A stretch of DNA of 64,000 nucleotides from Chloroflexota bacterium (GTDB lineage: Bacteria; Chloroflexota; UBA6077; JACCZL01), in the NCBI GenBank assembly GCA_020845495.1, contig JADLFM010000023.1, positions 186,001-250,000 on the forward strand. Direction: 5' to 3'. Positions 20,826 through 29,927 of this stretch are shown in pieces. The notes below the pieces were generated by a model. That model had not been told where the DNA came from. It did no database searches and saw only the letters and a list, made by a program, of their open reading frames with translations. Every line of letters starts with the position of its first letter. Within the stretch, counting starts at the first letter, position 1. The position numbers and the translations under genes are program-made.

Positions 20826-21605
20826 CTACAGGACGGTGCCGCCGTCGACGGTGATCATCGAGCCGGTAATCATCGCGGCGTCGTCCGAGACCGCGAACAG
20901 CACCGCCTTCGCGATGTCGTCCGGGGTCTGGAGCCGTCGGAGCGGTGTGGCCGCGAGCCGCTTCTGATAGTTCTCGGGGTTGTCGATGCTGGTCGACGGA
21001 TCGTTCGGGCTGTACGAGGTGCTGGCGCGGATGAATGGCGTGTCGACGTGGCCCGGCGAGACGATGACGCAGCGGATGTTCTCGGCGGCGTAGCTCAGGG
21101 CGGCGCAGCGGGTCAGCCCGACCAGCCCGGTCTTGGCCGCCGCGTAGGCCGGGCTGCCGGCTGGCGGGCGGATCGAGGCGATCGAGCCGAGATTGAGGAT
21201 CACCCCCCCACCGGCCCGCCGCATCGACGGCACAGCGGCCTTGATGCCCAGGAACGAGCCAGTGAGCATCGTCCCGACCACGAGTGCCCACTGCTCCTCG
21301 GTCTGCTCGTCGAAGTCGACACGGAAGTTGGCGCCAGCATTGTTGCAGAGAATGGTGACTGGGCCGAACTCGTGCTCGGCTGCCTCGACGGCCGTAGCCC
21401 ACTCGCTGGAGCGCTCGACGTCCAGACGCACGCCGATGGCGCGCCTACCGCTCGCGCGGATCTCCTGTGCGACGACCTCGGCCTTCTCCGGAAAGAGGTC
21501 CGCCACACACACAGCCGCACCCTCGGCCGCGAAGAGGCGCGCCTGAGCGCCGCCGATCGCGCCGCCCCCGCCCGTCACCAGCGCCACCTTACCCTCGAGC
21601 TTCAC
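20826..21605 (-). CDS. SDR family oxidoreductase
   Basis: A 259-residue short-chain dehydrogenase. It has a glycine-rich TGGGGAIGGAQA cofactor loop, CVADLF at the end of beta-2 (suggesting NAD), CNNAGAN, and the catalytic set LGSIAS (Ser), Y-A-A-A-K (Tyr, Lys). A conserved PGHVDTPF follows, and the C-terminus ends with ITVDGG, typical of the family. The GTG at 21605 has GAGGAG six bases upstream. Convergent with proA; it is not closely related to the SDR on the other side of proBA, and the substrate is unknown. Confidence 0.87.
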   Translation of the reverse strand: MKLEGKVALVTGGGGAIGGAQARLFAAEGAAVCVADLFPEKAEVVAQEIRASGRRAIGVRLDVERSSEWATAVEAAEHEFGPVTILCNNAGANFRVDFDEQTEEQWALVVGTMLTGSFLGIKAAVPSMRRAGGGVILNLGSIASIRPPAGSPAYAAAKTGLVGLTRCAALSYAAENIRCVIVSPGHVDTPFIRASTSYSPNDPSTSIDNPENYQKRLAATPLRRLQTPDDIAKAVLFAVSDDAAMITGSMITVDGGTVL

Positions 21606-22001
21606 GTTCGCTCCTCACCCGTTTCCTGACGACCCGCCCGAAGTCACCGCCTCCCTGGTGACCCCGCACGCGCGCCGGGCCACACCGAGGCTGCTGACCC
21701 TCGTGTATGGTGGGCCTCGGGGTCGGATTGTAGACGCCGGCCCCGGACGCCGTCAGGCTGGGCTGGATTGGCTGGAGCGTTCAAGAGGCAACGCTGAGTC
21801 TCGCTCTCGAAGGCTGCCTCTGGAAACCCTTCCGCATCGTGCGGCGAAAATTGCCCGCCAAATCTCTTGAATGAGATAGGCCGTCTCGCTATGCTGGCCA
21901 CATTCAGCGCCACAAACGGCCGGTGGTTCGTCCACCGCCGTGCGTGCGCATGGGTAGGTTCATACACGGTCGGTTCGGTAGACGATCCGGAGGTGCCGGG
22001 C
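21606..22001. other. Intergenic region with promoter for the peptide-type ABC operon
   Basis: 396 bases between the divergent SDR and ABC binding protein. It contains a sigma-70-type promoter (21867-21895, listed separately). The rest shows no gene or clear repeat. Confidence 0.45.
21867..21895 (+). promoter_or_regulatory. Sigma-70-type promoter
   Basis: TTGAAT (21867-21872), a 17-base spacer, then TATGCT (21890-21895). It lies about 105 bases before the substrate-binding protein start and points the right way. Confidence 0.55.
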
Positions 22002-23771
22002 ATGCAGACAGAGAAGTCGCTCCCTCTGACCCGTCGACAGTTTCTCGGGCGCACCGCGCTCGGGCTCGCAGCCACCATCGGTACGTCGGTGCTGGCGGCG
22101 TGCTCGCAGGCGCCGGCTCCCGCCGCGACCAGCGCCCCGGCCAAGCCGGCTGAGAGCAAGCCGGCCGCGCCCACATCGGCCCCGGCCAAGCCGGCCGCCG
22201 TGCAACCAACCTCGGCGCCGATCCCGACCCAGGCGGTCGTCCAGCCGACGGCTGCGCCCACCCAGGCCGCGGCGGCTACCCAGGCGCCGGCCGCTGCTCA
22301 GGCCAAGCAGGGCGGCACGCTCACCGTCAGCCAGTCCGTCGACATCAACAGCCTTCACCCCTGGATCAGCACACTGAACGTCTGGAAGGTCGTCAAGACC
22401 AACATCTACGACCAGTTGTCGTATCAGGACGCCGAGACGTTCCAGTTCAAGCCGAAGCTCGCCAAGTCGTTCGAGTGGGCGGACAACAACACTAGCCTGG
22501 TGGTGACGCTCCCGAGCGGCGTGACCTTCCACAACGGCGAGAAGCTCACTGCCGCCGACGTCAAGTTCACGCTGGACAGCATCCTCGATCCGCAGGTCGG
22601 CTCGTGGCTGCGCGGCTTCATCTCGGCCATCAAGGAAGTTCAACTCGTCGACGATACGCACTTGAAGCTGAAGACGGATGGCGTCCAGAACCAGTTGATC
22701 CCAGCCTTCACCTACGTCGACATCGTTCCCCGCAGCATGGGGACCGATCTGGCCAAGAAGAACCCGATTGGGTCCGGCCCCTTCAAGTTCACCGAGTGGG
22801 TGCCGAACGACCGGGTCGTGGTCGAGAAGAACGCCAGCTACTGGGACCAGTCACGGATGGCGAAGGTCGATAAGATCGTCTTCAAGCCGGTCACCGAGAT
22901 GCAGACCCGTCTCTCGCAGGTGCTGGCTGGCAACGTCGATCTCGTCTACGACTTCGCGCTACAGGAAGTCCCGCGCTTGCAGGCCGACAAGCGGGTGAAC
23001 GTCGTACTGAACCCGCCGGCCGAGCAATCGTTCTCGATGTACCTGAACCAGCGCAAGCCGCCCTTCGATAAGGTCGAGATGCGCCAGGCCATCGGCTGGT
23101 CGCTCGACCGTGAGGCATTCTTCAAGAATTTCCAGGCCGGCATCGGCAGCCCGGTTGGCAACAGCCCGTTCACCGACAAGCACTGGGCCTACGAGCCGAA
23201 GACCGCTGCCGCCTACAAGTACGACCCGGACAAGGTCGGGCAGTTGATGGAGAAGGCCGGCTACCCGAAGGGCAAGGGGCTCGAATTTACGCTGCTGGTT
23301 CCGAATGGCTACCCCGAGTTCAAGCAGGTCTCGACGCTTATTCAGGCGACGTTTGCGCAGCTTGGCTACCAACCGCAGATCGAAGAGGTCGAGATCGCGC
23401 AGTGGTCGGCGCGGCTGAACCAGAGTCATGACTTCAACGCGGCAGCGGACTACCCCGGCCGCGGGACCGCCGATCCGGCCCTGACCTACAGCGCCGGGCT
23501 GATGTACCCGCCGAACCCGGCGAACGTCGGCGGTCTGACGCCGGAGACGATGCCTGGCTACGTCGATCAACTCAAGATCGGCGCCTCGTCGACGGATCAG
23601 GCCACCCGCAAGGAAGCGTACTCGAAGGTCCAGATGCTCTGGGTCGAATACCTGCCCGGCGCGATCTTCGGGCATCGGTCAGCGGCGCACGCGTTGACGC
23701 CGGCCGTCAAGGGCTTCATCCCGCACGCTGCCTTTCAGCAGGACTGGACGGCCGTCTCGTTGGAGAAGTAG
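22002..23771 (+). CDS. ABC transporter substrate-binding lipoprotein (family 5, peptide/nickel type)
   Basis: A 589-residue extracytoplasmic binding protein. The N-terminus has a twin-arginine pattern (TRRQFLG), a hydrophobic stretch and a lipobox ending LAAC, so it is probably Tat-exported and lipid-anchored. A long alanine/proline/threonine linker (about residues 35-105) precedes the SBP_bac_5 fold, with GGTLTVSQSVD, the LTAADVKFTLDS motif and NPIGSGPFKF. GGAGG lies upstream of the ATG. The two permease genes downstream belong to it. The family binds oligopeptides, nickel, opines or sugars; the ligand is not predictable here. Confidence 0.9.
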   Translation: MQTEKSLPLTRRQFLGRTALGLAATIGTSVLAACSQAPAPAATSAPAKPAESKPAAPTSAPAKPAAVQPTSAPIPTQAVVQPTAAPTQAAAATQAPAAAQAKQGGTLTVSQSVDINSLHPWISTLNVWKVVKTNIYDQLSYQDAETFQFKPKLAKSFEWADNNTSLVVTLPSGVTFHNGEKLTAADVKFTLDSILDPQVGSWLRGFISAIKEVQLVDDTHLKLKTDGVQNQLIPAFTYVDIVPRSMGTDLAKKNPIGSGPFKFTEWVPNDRVVVEKNASYWDQSRMAKVDKIVFKPVTEMQTRLSQVLAGNVDLVYDFALQEVPRLQADKRVNVVLNPPAEQSFSMYLNQRKPPFDKVEMRQAIGWSLDREAFFKNFQAGIGSPVGNSPFTDKHWAYEPKTAAAYKYDPDKVGQLMEKAGYPKGKGLEFTLLVPNGYPEFKQVSTLIQATFAQLGYQPQIEEVEIAQWSARLNQSHDFNAAADYPGRGTADPALTYSAGLMYPPNPANVGGLTPETMPGYVDQLKIGASSTDQATRKEAYSKVQMLWVEYLPGAIFGHRSAAHALTPAVKGFIPHAAFQQDWTAVSLEK

Positions 23772-23860
23772 GCCGGCGTGGCCGAACGGCGTATGAGGCT
23801 ATCGAGCGTCCAGCGTTGCAAGCGAATCGTCCAGGTTAGCCGCAGGTCTCGGAGCAGGGC

Positions 23861-24823
23861 GTGACCCGTTATCTCGTCATCCGGCTGATCAGCGTCGTCC
23901 CGACGCTGATCGGCATCTCGATCCTGGTGTTCCTCATCACGTACCTGATTCCGGGCGACCCGGCCGTGATCCTGGCCGGCAGCGAGGCGCCGCCCGAGGT
24001 GGTGACCGCGCTTCGCAAACAGTGGGGGCTAGATCAGCCGGTATACGTGCGGTACGCTGCGTGGCTAGGGAACATCGTGCAGGGGACCCTGGGCGATTCG
24101 TACTTTAGCAAGCAGACGGTGGTTCAACTGGTTGGCAATGCCCTGCCGGTGACGGTCGAGCTGGCCATCCTGTCGTTGATCGTGGCGGTCGGCATCGCGA
24201 TCCCGGCCGGTATCATCTCGGCGGTGAAACCCGGGTCATGGTTCGACGTGGGCGCGGCGGCGTTCGGGTTCGTCGGCCTGTCGATTCCAGGCTTCTGGCT
24301 CGGAATCATGTTGATCTACGTCTTCGCCGTGTACTTTCAGGTCTTGCCGGCCGGCGGGTACACGCCGCTCTCGGCAGGTCTGATCCCGAACCTCGAGAGC
24401 ATGATTTTGCCCGCCATCGCCCTCGGGACGTTCGCCTCGACCCAGTTGATGCGGTACTTGCGAGCGAGCCTGCTCGACGTCCTCCACGCGGACCATATCC
24501 GCACGGCGCGAGCGAAAGGGCTCGGCGAGCGCGCGGTGCTGGTGCGCCACGCCTTGCGGAACGCCCTGATCTCCTTCACGACCGTCCTCGGCGTCCAGAT
24601 GGGCTACCTGCTCGGCGGGACGGTCATCACCGAGTCAGTGTTCGCACTGCCGGGAATGGGGCGGCTGGTGCTCACGGCGATTCTCAACCGTGACTACCAG
24701 GTGGCCACCGGCATCATCCTCTTGATCGCGACGGCATTCGTGCTGATCAACCTGTTCGTCGATCTACTCTACCCGGTGCTGGACCCGCGCGTCCGGCTCG
24801 GCGGCTCGGTGACGGCCCGATGA
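23861..24823 (+). CDS. ABC transporter permease, DppB/OppB type
   Basis: A 320-residue inner-membrane permease with an N-terminal TM helix (ISVVPTLIGISILVFLITYL), the family PGDPA motif, and five further helices. The EAA loop reads IRTARAKGLGERAVL, and FALPGMGRL is the standard DppB signature. GTG start with GGAG six bases upstream. It partners with the downstream DppC-type gene (ATGA overlap) and the upstream binding protein. Confidence 0.94.
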   Translation: MTRYLVIRLISVVPTLIGISILVFLITYLIPGDPAVILAGSEAPPEVVTALRKQWGLDQPVYVRYAAWLGNIVQGTLGDSYFSKQTVVQLVGNALPVTVELAILSLIVAVGIAIPAGIISAVKPGSWFDVGAAAFGFVGLSIPGFWLGIMLIYVFAVYFQVLPAGGYTPLSAGLIPNLESMILPAIALGTFASTQLMRYLRASLLDVLHADHIRTARAKGLGERAVLVRHALRNALISFTTVLGVQMGYLLGGTVITESVFALPGMGRLVLTAILNRDYQVATGIILLIATAFVLINLFVDLLYPVLDPRVRLGGSVTAR

Positions 24824-25755
24824 GCGCACCAGAGGTTCAGGCGAACGTGCAGACCACCCCCGTCGTCGCAGTCCCAGCCGTGCAAGCGGGCGATCCGGCG
24901 GCGCGGGCGGCAACCTCCAGCGCACGGCGGACCCGGCGCGCCATTCTCCATTCCTGGACGCTCCTGGCAGGGCTGTCGGTGACGGGACTCTTCGTCGTGC
25001 TCGCCCTCCTGGCGCCGCTCATCGCACCGTACTCGCCGGACGTCCAGAACATGTCGAACGCGCTCAGTCCGCCGTCGATGGCGCATCCGTTCGGGACGGA
25101 CGAGTTCGGGCGGGACAGCCTGAGCCGGGTTCTGTTCGGGGCGCGTCTGACGCTGCTCGGGAGCAGCATGGCGGTCCTGATGGCCGCCGTCATCGGGTGC
25201 GCGGTCGGGCTGACGGCCGGCTACTTCGGCGGCATGTACGACACCGTCGTCGGCCGCCTCGTCGACATCCTGTTCGCCTTTCCAGTTATTCTGCTCGGGA
25301 TCGCCATCGTGGCGATCCTCGGCCCTGGTGAGACGAGCGTGGTCATCGCCATCTCGGTCGCATCGCTGCCGAACTTCGCCCGAATCTCGCGCTCGTCGAT
25401 CATTCCCGAGAAGGAGCGCGAGTACGTGATGGCAGCGCACGTGGTGGGCGCATCCACGCCGTACATCATCGTGCGGACGCTCCTGCCAAACCTGATCGGA
25501 CCGCTGCTGGTGCTGGTCTCGCTCGGGTTCGCCTACGCGATCCTCTACGAAGCGTCGCTCAGCTTCCTCGGCCTCGGGGCGCGCCCGCCGACGCCTGAAT
25601 GGGGCGTGATGCTCTCGACGGGCCGCGACTTCCTGTTCCAATCGGCCTGGTACGCCTTCTTCCCGGGCGCGTCGATCTTCCTGCTCGTGTTCTCCTTGAA
25701 TCTGATCGGCGACGGCCTGCGCGACGTGGTGGACCCCCACCGGCGGACGCTGTGA
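24820..25755 (+). CDS. ABC transporter permease, DppC/OppC type
   Basis: A 311-residue permease. The cytoplasmic N-terminus is followed by a TM helix (LAGLSVTGLFVVLALLAPLI), the OppC-type N-terminal domain motif HPFGTDEFGRD, four to five more helices, and an EAA loop (EYVMAAHVVGAS). SFLGLGARPPTPEWG near the C-terminus is diagnostic for this family. It starts within the dppB-like stop codon. No DppD/DppF ATPase genes follow, so the ATPases must be encoded elsewhere or shared. Confidence 0.94.
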   Translation: MSAPEVQANVQTTPVVAVPAVQAGDPAARAATSSARRTRRAILHSWTLLAGLSVTGLFVVLALLAPLIAPYSPDVQNMSNALSPPSMAHPFGTDEFGRDSLSRVLFGARLTLLGSSMAVLMAAVIGCAVGLTAGYFGGMYDTVVGRLVDILFAFPVILLGIAIVAILGPGETSVVIAISVASLPNFARISRSSIIPEKEREYVMAAHVVGASTPYIIVRTLLPNLIGPLLVLVSLGFAYAILYEASLSFLGLGARPPTPEWGVMLSTGRDFLFQSAWYAFFPGASIFLLVFSLNLIGDGLRDVVDPHRRTL

Positions 25756-25987
25756 CGAGTCGAGCCTGGTGCAAATCCAGGAGAGATCGGCGGGGATGCT
25801 CCTTCTGGTCATTCCCGCCATAGGCGTCTGGCGCCGCACTGGGGAGTCGTACACCGAGGGTCGATAGGGGGTGACGGGGTCGCGTTCCAGCCCGCTGACG
25901 GCCTGTCGAAGGCGGTCGGCGGCGCCCAGGTGCGCCGAGTATCGCCAGTGACAGGCGGCGACAGGCTACACTGAGAGTAACGACACG

Positions 25988-27457
25988 ATGACTCGCGTGC
26001 TCTTGCTCTCCACCTACGAACTCGGCCACCAGCCGCTCGGGCTGGCCCGACCCGCTGCCGATCTGACGGCTGCCGGCCACGACGTGCGTTGCCAGGATCT
26101 CGCCGTCGAGACGCTGGATCCGGCGCTGTTGGCCTGGGCTGACCTTGTCGGGATCTCGGTGCCCATGCATACGGCCACCCGCCTGGGTGCCCGCCTTGCC
26201 GAACGGGTGCGCACCGAGCGGCCAGACGCACACCTGGCGTTCTACGGGCTCTACGCGTCGCTTCACGCCGATGTGCTGCTCGGCCGTCTCGCCGATAGCG
26301 TCATCGGGGGGGAGTTTGAGGAGCCGCTGGTCGCTCTGGCCGACGCACTCGGGCGACGGAGCGCCTCAGGCGGCGTTGCGCCTGGGCCGATCCCCGGCAT
26401 TCGGACCCTGGCGCACGACGGAGGCGTTTTCCTGGGGCGGCAGGCGTTCCAGTTGCCGCGCCGAGAGTTGCTCCCGCCGCTCGAGCGGTACGCGCACGTC
26501 GACCTTGGCGAGCGGGAGGTGGTGGCTGGCTACGTCGAGGCAAGCCGCGGCTGCGCCCACCGCTGCCTGCATTGCCCGATCACGCCGGTCTATGGCGGAC
26601 GACTGCGGATCGTCCAGCGGGACGTCGTCCTCGACGACATCGCCCGACTCGTCGCGATGGGCGCCGGGCACATCACGTTCGGCGATCCGGACTTCTTCAA
26701 CGGCATCAAGCACTCGCTCCGTATCGTCGAAGCGCTCCATGCCGCATTTCCCGACGTGAGCTTCGATGCGACGATCAAAGTCGAGCACCTGCTGGAGCAC
26801 CGCCAGCACTTGCCGGCCCTGAAGGAGAACGGCTGTCTGTTCGTCGTGTCGGCGGTCGAAGCGATCCACGACCACATTCTCGCGGCCTTCCAGAAGGGTC
26901 ACACAGCGGCCGATGTCGACGAGGCGTTAGCGCTCGCAGCATCGATCGGGTTGCCGATCCGGCCGACCTTCGTCGCGTTCACTCCCTGGACGACGCTCGG
27001 CGATTACCTGGACCTGGTGCGCTTCATCCGAACGCGCGGGCTCGTTCGACATGTCGATCCGGTCCAACTGGCGATTCGACTGCTCGTGCCGCGCGGGTCG
27101 AGCCTGCTCGACACTCCCATGATGACGCCACATCTCGGCCCGTTCGAGGCCGAGGTGTTCTCGTACCGCTGGGCGCACCCGGACCCGCGCATGGACCTGC
27201 TCCAGCGCGAAGTGGCGGCGGTCGTCGAGGCGGCGGCGCGCGAGCGGGAGGCTCCGGAGGTCACATTCGGACGGATCGAGCGGCTGGCACTCCGAGCGGC
27301 CGGACAGGACGGCGCCGGCGCGCTCCCGCTGGACGAGGAGGTGCTAGCGCTGCCAACGGCCGCGTTCGTGCCTCGCTTGACGGAGGCGTGGTTCTGTTGA
27401 GCGGAGCCCACCTCGGACCAGTTGGGTCCGTCAGTCCTGACCGAGCGGGCGGTGTGA
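25988..27457 (+). CDS. B12-binding radical SAM protein with probable Cys-Sec-Ala-Glu-Pro (CUAEP) tail; candidate selenoprotein
   Basis: The standard frame ends at TGA 27398-27400 after 470 residues. A cobalamin-binding-like N-terminal domain (about 1-130; LLLSTYELG, LVGISVPMH) precedes a radical SAM core whose 4Fe-4S cysteines are C189, C193 and C196 (SRGCAHRCLHC). The last sense codon is TGT (Cys); reading TGA as selenocysteine (residue 471) continues with Ala-Glu-Pro and 15 more residues to a TGA at 27455-27457. That gives exactly the C-U-A-E-P tail I recall for an NCBI-defined radical SAM (seleno)protein family. A hairpin at 27414-27430 is placed like a bacterial SECIS. With the extension the gap to the ATP-grasp gene shrinks from 61 to 4 bases. 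Chemistry is unknown; Sec/Cys pair may be redox-active. Confidence 0.82.
27401..27430 (+). promoter_or_regulatory. Candidate bacterial SECIS element
   Basis: Directly after the UGA (27398-27400), CGGACC (27414-27419) pairs with GGTCCG (27425-27430), six perfect base pairs around the five-base loop AGTTG. The loop begins 19 bases after the UGA and has a G in its first two positions, within the spacing (about 16-37 bases) and loop rules described for bacterial SECIS hairpins recognised by SelB. Confidence 0.6.
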
Positions 27458-27461
27458 GCCG

Positions 27462-28850
27462 ATGACCCGCCGTGCTGCCCGCCACGCCTTTGCTGGTGAA
27501 GCCGCGCCTCGGCGCGTGCTGCTCCTGATGGCCGCCCGGAGCTACCGTGCGAAGGCATTCATGCAGGCCGCCCGTCGCCTCGGCGTCGACGTGGTCGTCG
27601 GGTCGAACTACCGGTTACCGTTCGCTTCACGGACCCGCGTAACCCAACTTGACCTGGACTTCACGCACCCTCGGCGGAGCGCCCGCAAGATCGTCGACCT
27701 TGCTGAAGCCGAGCCATTCGATGCGATCGTCAACGTGGATGACGACACGACCATCGTGACGGCAGTCGCCGCGACCGAACTTGGGCTGGCCTACAACTCA
27801 GTCGAGGCGGCGCGAACGACCCGTGACAAATACCTCGCGCGTCGGGCGCTGAAGAAGGCCGGCCTGCCGGTACCCTGGTTCCGCCGCGTCTCGATCGAGG
27901 ACGACCCGGCGCGGCTGGCCGCTCGGGTGCCGTATCCGTGCGTACTCAAGCCGATCTCGCAGTCGGCGAGTCGAGGCGTGATCCGGGCGAACGACCGTGA
28001 GGAATTCGTGGTCGCCTTCGAGCGCATCGCCGTGATGCTCCGTGAGGACGGCAAGGGCCTGCATCAACTCCTGATCGAGTCGTTTCTGCCGGGACCGGAA
28101 GTTGCGTTGGAGGGTTTGCTCGACCGTGGCGTGCTGCGGGTGCTGGCAATCTTCGACAAGCCGGATCCGCTCGACGGTCCGTTCTTCGAGGAGACGATCT
28201 ACGTCACCCCGTCTCGGCAGCCGCCGGAGGTGCAGCAGGCCATTGTCGGGACGATCGAGCGCGCGGCTGCCGCCTTCGGGCTGCGGCACGGCCCGATCCA
28301 CGCCGAGCTACGGCTGGGGCCGGGCGGCCCGTACGTCCTGGAGGTGGCCGCGCGCTCGATTGGCGGCCTCTGCTCGAACGCGCTCCGCTTCGGCGTGGAC
28401 ATGTCGCTCGAAGAACTGATTCTGCGGCAGGCGGTCGGGCTGGACGTCCCGACCTACGAGCGCGAGGGGGCCTCCGCCGGCGCGATGATGCTGCCGATCC
28501 CACGGCGTGGGTTGCTGAAGCGAGTGGTCGGCCAGGAAGAAGCGCTGGCGGTCCCGCTCATCGAGGGCCTGGAGATCACGATTCCGCTTGGGCAGCCGGT
28601 CGTGCCATTGCCGGAGGGTGACCGATACCTCGGGTTCTTGTTTGCGCGTGGCGACGACCCGGCGGCGGTCGAAGCAGCGCTCCACGAGGCGCACAGTCGC
28701 CTGAGCTTCCAGATCGTCGCTCCGGATGAGTTAGAGGCCGATGTGCCGTGCCTGCCGGCCTCACCCCAGGCGTTCCTTCTCCCGATGGCTCCGCCAGGTG
28801 TGCCCGCCAGGCCGGCCAGAGCCCGTCGGCAAGGCAGCGCCCCCGCCTGA
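27462..28850 (+). CDS. ATP-grasp ligase-like protein
   Basis: A 462-residue ATP-grasp enzyme: pre-ATP-grasp N-terminal domain (VLLLMAARSYRAKAF, VNVDDDT), then DKYLARRALKKAGLPVPWF, the lysine strand PCVLKPISQSASRGV, and the metal/phosphate motif HAELRLGPGGPYVLEVAARSIGG (glutamates and the E-V-A-A-R equivalent of E-x-N-x-R). A LAL-type C-terminal domain follows. Such proteins form amide bonds via acyl phosphates, for example L-amino acid ligases. It begins four bases after the extended radical SAM stop, so the two likely act in one pathway: a small peptide-like or amide-containing metabolite, which is inference. The proline/arginine-rich C-terminal tail is probably disordered. Confidence 0.85.
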   Translation: MTRRAARHAFAGEAAPRRVLLLMAARSYRAKAFMQAARRLGVDVVVGSNYRLPFASRTRVTQLDLDFTHPRRSARKIVDLAEAEPFDAIVNVDDDTTIVTAVAATELGLAYNSVEAARTTRDKYLARRALKKAGLPVPWFRRVSIEDDPARLAARVPYPCVLKPISQSASRGVIRANDREEFVVAFERIAVMLREDGKGLHQLLIESFLPGPEVALEGLLDRGVLRVLAIFDKPDPLDGPFFEETIYVTPSRQPPEVQQAIVGTIERAAAAFGLRHGPIHAELRLGPGGPYVLEVAARSIGGLCSNALRFGVDMSLEELILRQAVGLDVPTYEREGASAGAMMLPIPRRGLLKRVVGQEEALAVPLIEGLEITIPLGQPVVPLPEGDRYLGFLFARGDDPAAVEAALHEAHSRLSFQIVAPDELEADVPCLPASPQAFLLPMAPPGVPARPARARRQGSAPA

Positions 28851-28923
28851 GCATGCCCGAGGGCACTCCCCCTTCTCCCGCGTACGGGAGGAAGGGGAGC
28901 CAAGGTGTGAGGATTTGCCTGGA

Positions 28924-29589
28924 TCAGCCCTTGGCGGACTGATGGAAGGGGCTGGCGCCGCCGCCCTTGGCGGGCTGGTAGTACGGGTTGGTGCCGCCGG
29001 CGTGGTCGGTCGTATCGATCACGGAGACGATCTGCGGGAATTGCTGACGGATCACCTGCTCGACGCCCTGCTTGAGCGTCACACTCGCCATGCCGCAGCC
29101 CTGGCAACCGCCGCCCATCTTGACGTAAACGTTGTTCTCCTTTACGTCCAGAAGTTCGACGAAACCGCCGTGCGTCGCCACGCCCGGATTGATCTGGGAG
29201 TCGATCAGTTGTTGAATCTCAGCAGCAATCGGATCGTCCCAGGGGGAGTTCGGATTGTCGATCCGGAAGCCGCCGCCGACGAGCTGGCCGACAAAGTCGA
29301 CGGTTGAGCCACGCAGCTTCGGCACCGTTGCTTCGTCTGCAATGACCCGGAAGCTGCCCTCGTCCTGCACGGTGTCGCCCGGCTCCGGCCTGGCGTCCTC
29401 TTCGAGGGCCATCGAGTAGTTGAAACCACCGGGGCCACGACCGTTGATCCCGATCCGGATCGCACCGCGGCCGCTCATGCCCTGGGCGTCCATGATCTCC
29501 TGGACTTTCTGGCGTGCGGCGTCGGTGACGTTCACGATCCGCTCGTTGTCAGACGAGCCCTGCCCTGCCGAGTTCTGCTCTGTCGCCAT
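28924..29589 (-). CDS. NfuA-like Fe-S biogenesis protein (A-type domain + NifU C-terminal domain)
   Basis: A 221-residue iron-sulfur carrier protein. The N-terminal half is a HesB/IscA-type domain (IVNVTDAARQKVQEIM, RIGINGRGPGGFNYSMALEE) that lacks cysteines, as in NfuA. The C-terminal half is a NifU-type domain with the cluster-binding C-x2-C in GGGCQGCGMA and HGGFVELLDV. It should accept or carry a 4Fe-4S cluster and pass it to targets. The C-terminus ends with a glycine-rich tail. GAGGAGG lies nine bases upstream of the ATG at 29589. It is not next to suf or isc genes. Confidence 0.88.
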   Translation of the reverse strand: MATEQNSAGQGSSDNERIVNVTDAARQKVQEIMDAQGMSGRGAIRIGINGRGPGGFNYSMALEEDARPEPGDTVQDEGSFRVIADEATVPKLRGSTVDFVGQLVGGGFRIDNPNSPWDDPIAAEIQQLIDSQINPGVATHGGFVELLDVKENNVYVKMGGGCQGCGMASVTLKQGVEQVIRQQFPQIVSVIDTTDHAGGTNPYYQPAKGGGASPFHQSAKG

Positions 29590-29927
29590 CTTCTGATGCC
29601 TCCTCGATCCTGGCAGACGGTCGTGTCCGTGGGGAAGAGCGGCTGGCCTGGCATGCGGCCGGGTAGGTTGCCCGGGCATCAGGCCGTCTACTCATGAGAC
29701 CCTGGTCGACTGCCGGAATTCCGTCCTGATTCCTCTCAGATGCGTCGTGCGGGCGCCCGGTGCGCCCGCACGGTCGTGGTAGCGAGCGGTTGCTATCGGA
29801 TGCTCGATGGTTGCGCTGGGATGTTCGTGCCTGTGATGGTGTTCGTGCGTGTCGCTGTGCTCGTCCAGGTCGTTTCTTGCATTCTAGCGATCGCTGGTGC
29901 CGCGCTGGCGCGCGGCCAGCGCATGAT
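29590..29927. other. Intergenic region upstream of the NfuA-like gene
   Basis: 338 bases with no convincing gene on either strand. It contains a hairpin (29902-29922) just beyond the stop of the small minus-strand gene and presumably the NfuA promoter. No repeat was found. Confidence 0.4.
29902..29922 (-). terminator. Hairpin after small minus-strand gene
   Basis: GCGCTGGC (29902-29909) pairs perfectly with GCCAGCGC (29915-29922) around GCGCG. It begins six bases after the 29928 gene's stop on the minus strand. No T-run follows, so it may be a weak or Rho-assisted terminator. Confidence 0.45.
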
